From Terriglobia bacterium (lineage in GTDB: Bacteria > Acidobacteriota > Terriglobia > Terriglobales > Acidobacteriaceae), in assembly GCA_020073165.1 (NCBI GenBank), contig JAIQFP010000007.1, positions 62,001-126,000 on the forward strand: a stretch of DNA of 64,000 nt, read 5' to 3'. The notes under the pieces are model-generated. The model saw nothing but the letters and a program-made list of their open reading frames with translations, did no database searches and had not been told where the DNA came from. Positions 62,111 to 64,000 of this stretch are shown here, in pieces (the stretch's first letter is position 1; the number at the start of each line of letters is the position of its first letter). The position numbers were made by a program, and so were the translations under genes.

Positions 62111-62548
62111 TCACTTGGCCTGCAGCGACTCAATGTAGCGATTCAGATTGGAGATGCGCTGCGTGACTTCGCCCTCGTGGCCGCCGCTCATGCGAAAGAA
62201 GACCGGCCCCCACACCGGCATCTCCTTGTTGCCATGGGCCGCAAGATTGGCCTCGCCGCGGAGGACGCTGGTCACCCTCATCGCAGGATATTTCCCGCCG
62301 TTCTTTCGGGCGAGCCCGGTCAAGTCCGCAGGCGCCACCGAGAGCGCAGAGGCGGCAGGCCCGTCGCCCTTGGCGTCGGTGCCGTGGCACGACGCGCAGT
62401 AGCTCACGAACATGTCCTTGCCGGAAGCCGCAGAAGTAATTGGCGCGGGTGCACGCTTGACCTCTTTGGCTTTCTGCTCCTGGGCCCCGGAGAACATCGC
62501 CACTACGAAAAAGAATAGAGCAACGCAGAATGCGCAACGACTAGCCAT
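62111..62548 (-). CDS. Secreted class I c-type cytochrome
   Basis: A 145-residue protein with a Sec signal (CVALFFFVVAMFSGAQ) and one haem motif CASCH (in SYCASCHGTDAKGDGPAAS). The start at 62548 has GGAGG six bases upstream; a frame from 62602 is longer by 18 residues. A methionine in the C-terminal part (MPVWGPVFF) is a candidate sixth ligand. The role in electron transfer is open; neighbours do not help. Confidence 0.9.
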   Translation of the reverse strand: MASRCAFCVALFFFVVAMFSGAQEQKAKEVKRAPAPITSAASGKDMFVSYCASCHGTDAKGDGPAASALSVAPADLTGLARKNGGKYPAMRVTSVLRGEANLAAHGNKEMPVWGPVFFRMSGGHEGEVTQRISNLNRYIESLQAK

Positions 62549-62626
62549 AAATGCCTCCTCTCGCTGCCAGTAACCGCCTGACTTCCCAGGACTGTTTTCC
62601 ACTCATCCGACAAAAGACTAAAGGGA

Positions 62627-62660
62627 GGGCTGGCCGTTCCCAAGTTTTGACGGCCAGCCC
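62627..62660 (-). terminator. Rho-independent-type terminator of the TonB receptor gene
   Basis: GGGCTGGCCGT (62627-62637) and ACGGCCAGCCC (62650-62660) form an 11-bp stem with a 12-base loop. On the minus strand it is followed by a T-rich tail (TCCCTTTAGTCTTTT). It lies 14 bases after the receptor stop at 62674. Confidence 0.7.
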
Positions 62661-62673
62661 CCGGTGGATCGTT

Positions 62674-64000
62674 CTAGAACGAAAACTTGAGCGAAATCTG
62701 TAACTGTCGCGGGTTCAGCATGGCTCTGGGTGTCCCCAGAAAAGCATTCGGTGGCGGCACAAAAGCACTCCCAGTGAGCCATGGTGCGTCCGCCGGCGGA
62801 GGTGGCGGCGCGGGCGGCAGCGGAGCAGGCGCCGCTGTACACGACACTTGACCTGCCTGGATGGCGCGCGTAGCCGCGTCATTGAAGCGTGTTGGGACTG
62901 CTCCGCAGATCTCCGGACCGCCGTAGACACTTACCACTTCGTCTATGTTTTGCCGGTTAAGCAGGTTGAACGCATCGAAGGCAATGTCGAGCCGTTTGCG
63001 CTCGCCTAACTGGAAGTATCGCGACACGCGCAGGTCCCAAGAATACAGGTGGTCACCGTAATACGTGTTTCTCCCGACCAGGCTCGGACGGTCGGTTACG
63101 GGATTGGAATCGCCATTCGAGTCACCGGTTCCTGTGAACAAAGTGAAGGGGCGCCCCGTCTGGGCGTTGATGATGCTGCTCAACGCGAAGTTGCGGAGAA
63201 AACTATTCTTTGGCCCCTCGGCGGTAAAGTTCAGCACAAAGCGGTGGCGGACGTCCTGATTGGAGTTGGCCCGCTCCGCGGCCGGGTCAAACTGGTTCTG
63301 CGGGAGGTTGATGAAGGTGGTGAAATTTCCTGAATCGATGGTGTGCGAGAAAGTGTAGTTGGCATCCAGGGTGAAGTAGGTACCCATTTTCTCTCGCGCG
63401 TGGATCGTCAGGCCATGGTAGATGGCGTTGTCGACGTCGTTGTTGTAATCCAAGAACCCGGCATTTTGGAACTCCAGCCCATTGCCGGGAAAATACGGCT
63501 TGCCGAATAGGAGCGGACCGGGCGTTCCGTTGCAATTGCTGAGCGTGCCGTTGGCATTGAGAAGCCCCTGGGCGTTGGGATCGGGCTTGCTCGTACCCAC
63601 AGGGCAGGCTTCGTTGATGCCATTGCCCTGGACCAGGCGGTGCGACTGCACCATCAGGTACCCAGCCCCAAGGGTCAGCCCCTTGCCAATCTCGCGCTCG
63701 ATCTGCAGGCTGGCCTGCTCCGCATACGGGGGCTTGCTGATGTGGCGATCCACCCCGCCAGCGCCGGCATAGCACGCTAGCCCGCCGTCCGTCAGGCAGA
63801 GGTCTGTAATAAACTCCAGCGGGTACTGGCCGGTCGTGAGTATCGACGCGGCCAAGTCAGCCGCCGACGAGAAGCAGGGCGTAACGCCCGGGATGGAGTT
63901 GGTACAGTTTATCCCCGGCGGAACAAAGCCAGGGGCAACGTTGAGGTTTAGTTGCCATCCCCCCTGGGCCGCTTCCGACTGGACCATGGGCAGGGTTATA
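62674..64000 (-). CDS. TonB-dependent receptor (Oar-like), C-terminal part
   Basis: The frame is open at the right edge of the window, so only the C-terminal 440 or so residues are seen. They form the outer half of a beta-barrel of the Oar/CarboxypepD-reg type common in acidobacteria: ASLQIEREIGKGLTLGAGYL, DYNNDVDNAIYHGLTIHARE, YTFSHTIDSGNF, RHRFVLNFTAEGP, WDLRVSRYFQLGERKRLDIA and a final aromatic ISLKFSF. A proline-rich stretch (about 40 residues) lies near the C-terminus. Function is uptake across the outer membrane or binding of large ligands; the substrate is unknown. Confidence 0.9.
   Translation of the reverse strand, partial: ITLPMVQSEAAQGGWQLNLNVAPGFVPPGINCTNSIPGVTPCFSSAADLAASILTTGQYPLEFITDLCLTDGGLACYAGAGGVDRHISKPPYAEQASLQIEREIGKGLTLGAGYLMVQSHRLVQGNGINEACPVGTSKPDPNAQGLLNANGTLSNCNGTPGPLLFGKPYFPGNGLEFQNAGFLDYNNDVDNAIYHGLTIHAREKMGTYFTLDANYTFSHTIDSGNFTTFINLPQNQFDPAAERANSNQDVRHRFVLNFTAEGPKNSFLRNFALSSIINAQTGRPFTLFTGTGDSNGDSNPVTDRPSLVGRNTYYGDHLYSWDLRVSRYFQLGERKRLDIAFDAFNLLNRQNIDEVVSVYGGPEICGAVPTRFNDAATRAIQAGQVSCTAAPAPLPPAPPPPPADAPWLTGSAFVPPPNAFLGTPRAMLNPRQLQISLKFSF

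Overview
The window is bacterial and most likely from a soil acidobacterium (Acidobacteriota). The pointers are three tandem Ser/Thr kinases with TolB-like and TPR sensor regions, an Oar-like TonB-dependent receptor at the right edge, small zinc-ribbon and acidic proteins of a kind I associate with this phylum, and intergenic hairpin repeats at 49437 and 60311 that resemble dispersed acidobacterial repeats. The assignment is an inference from gene content; no marker gene is present.

Positions 1-35.8 kb read as accessory DNA, by eye more AT-rich than the right side. The left end holds the tail of a probable type I modification gene, hsdS, and four unrecognised genes (1.7-5.2 kb). A minus-strand cluster (8.7-5.3 kb) encodes two putative nucleases: a coiled-coil PD-(D/E)XK-like protein and a Cas4-like plus RNase H-like DUF2779 protein, with three small partners. 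A divergent plus-strand operon (8.9-10.3 kb) encodes a serine recombinase and small proteins, preceded by a long inverted repeat. Then come a methyltransferase, a membrane protein, three kinase paralogues (11.8-19.3 kb) and a mixed run of redox, phosphoesterase, protease, SDR and SRAP genes (19.3-26.0 kb).

Positions 26-35.9 kb look like a phage-derived integrative element next to a tRNA-Leu(CAA) gene. From right to left it has a tyrosine integrase with an excisionase-like gene and flanking 11-bp-phased repeats, a control region, and a minus-strand operon: a small protein resembling Acb2/Tad1 cyclic-nucleotide sponges, a small unknown, a helix-turn-helix protein, and a lambda-O-like replication protein with repeats inside the gene. 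Then follow 19-bp iterons, a DUF3102-like protein, a Mom-like DNA-modification protein, and an HNH/HEPN-like gene pair. Anti-defence, DNA modification and candidate defence genes are thus packed together.

From 35.9 kb the DNA is GC-rich and metabolic. After an RND efflux permease/adaptor pair and a secreted esterase-like lipoprotein comes a two-block catabolic region. Block 1 (48.9-42.6 kb, minus) has a saccharopine-dehydrogenase-like reductase, acyl-CoA synthetase, thiolase-like protein, a stand-alone lipoyl domain that no standard start codon explains, and E1 alpha and beta of a 2-oxoacid dehydrogenase, with a divergent HxlR regulator. Block 2 (60.2-51.3 kb, minus) has a PaaK-like CoA ligase followed by HyuA-like, gamma-like zinc protein, HyuA-like, HyuB-like and uroporphyrinogen-decarboxylase-like genes. 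This resembles an acetone/acetophenone carboxylase operon. A TetR gene lies downstream, and a near-identical 14-bp site occurs in the TetR promoter and in the divergent promoter at 60.39 kb, suggesting a shared regulon that includes the plus-strand acyl-CoA ligase at 60.4 kb. A cytochrome c and the TonB receptor close the window.
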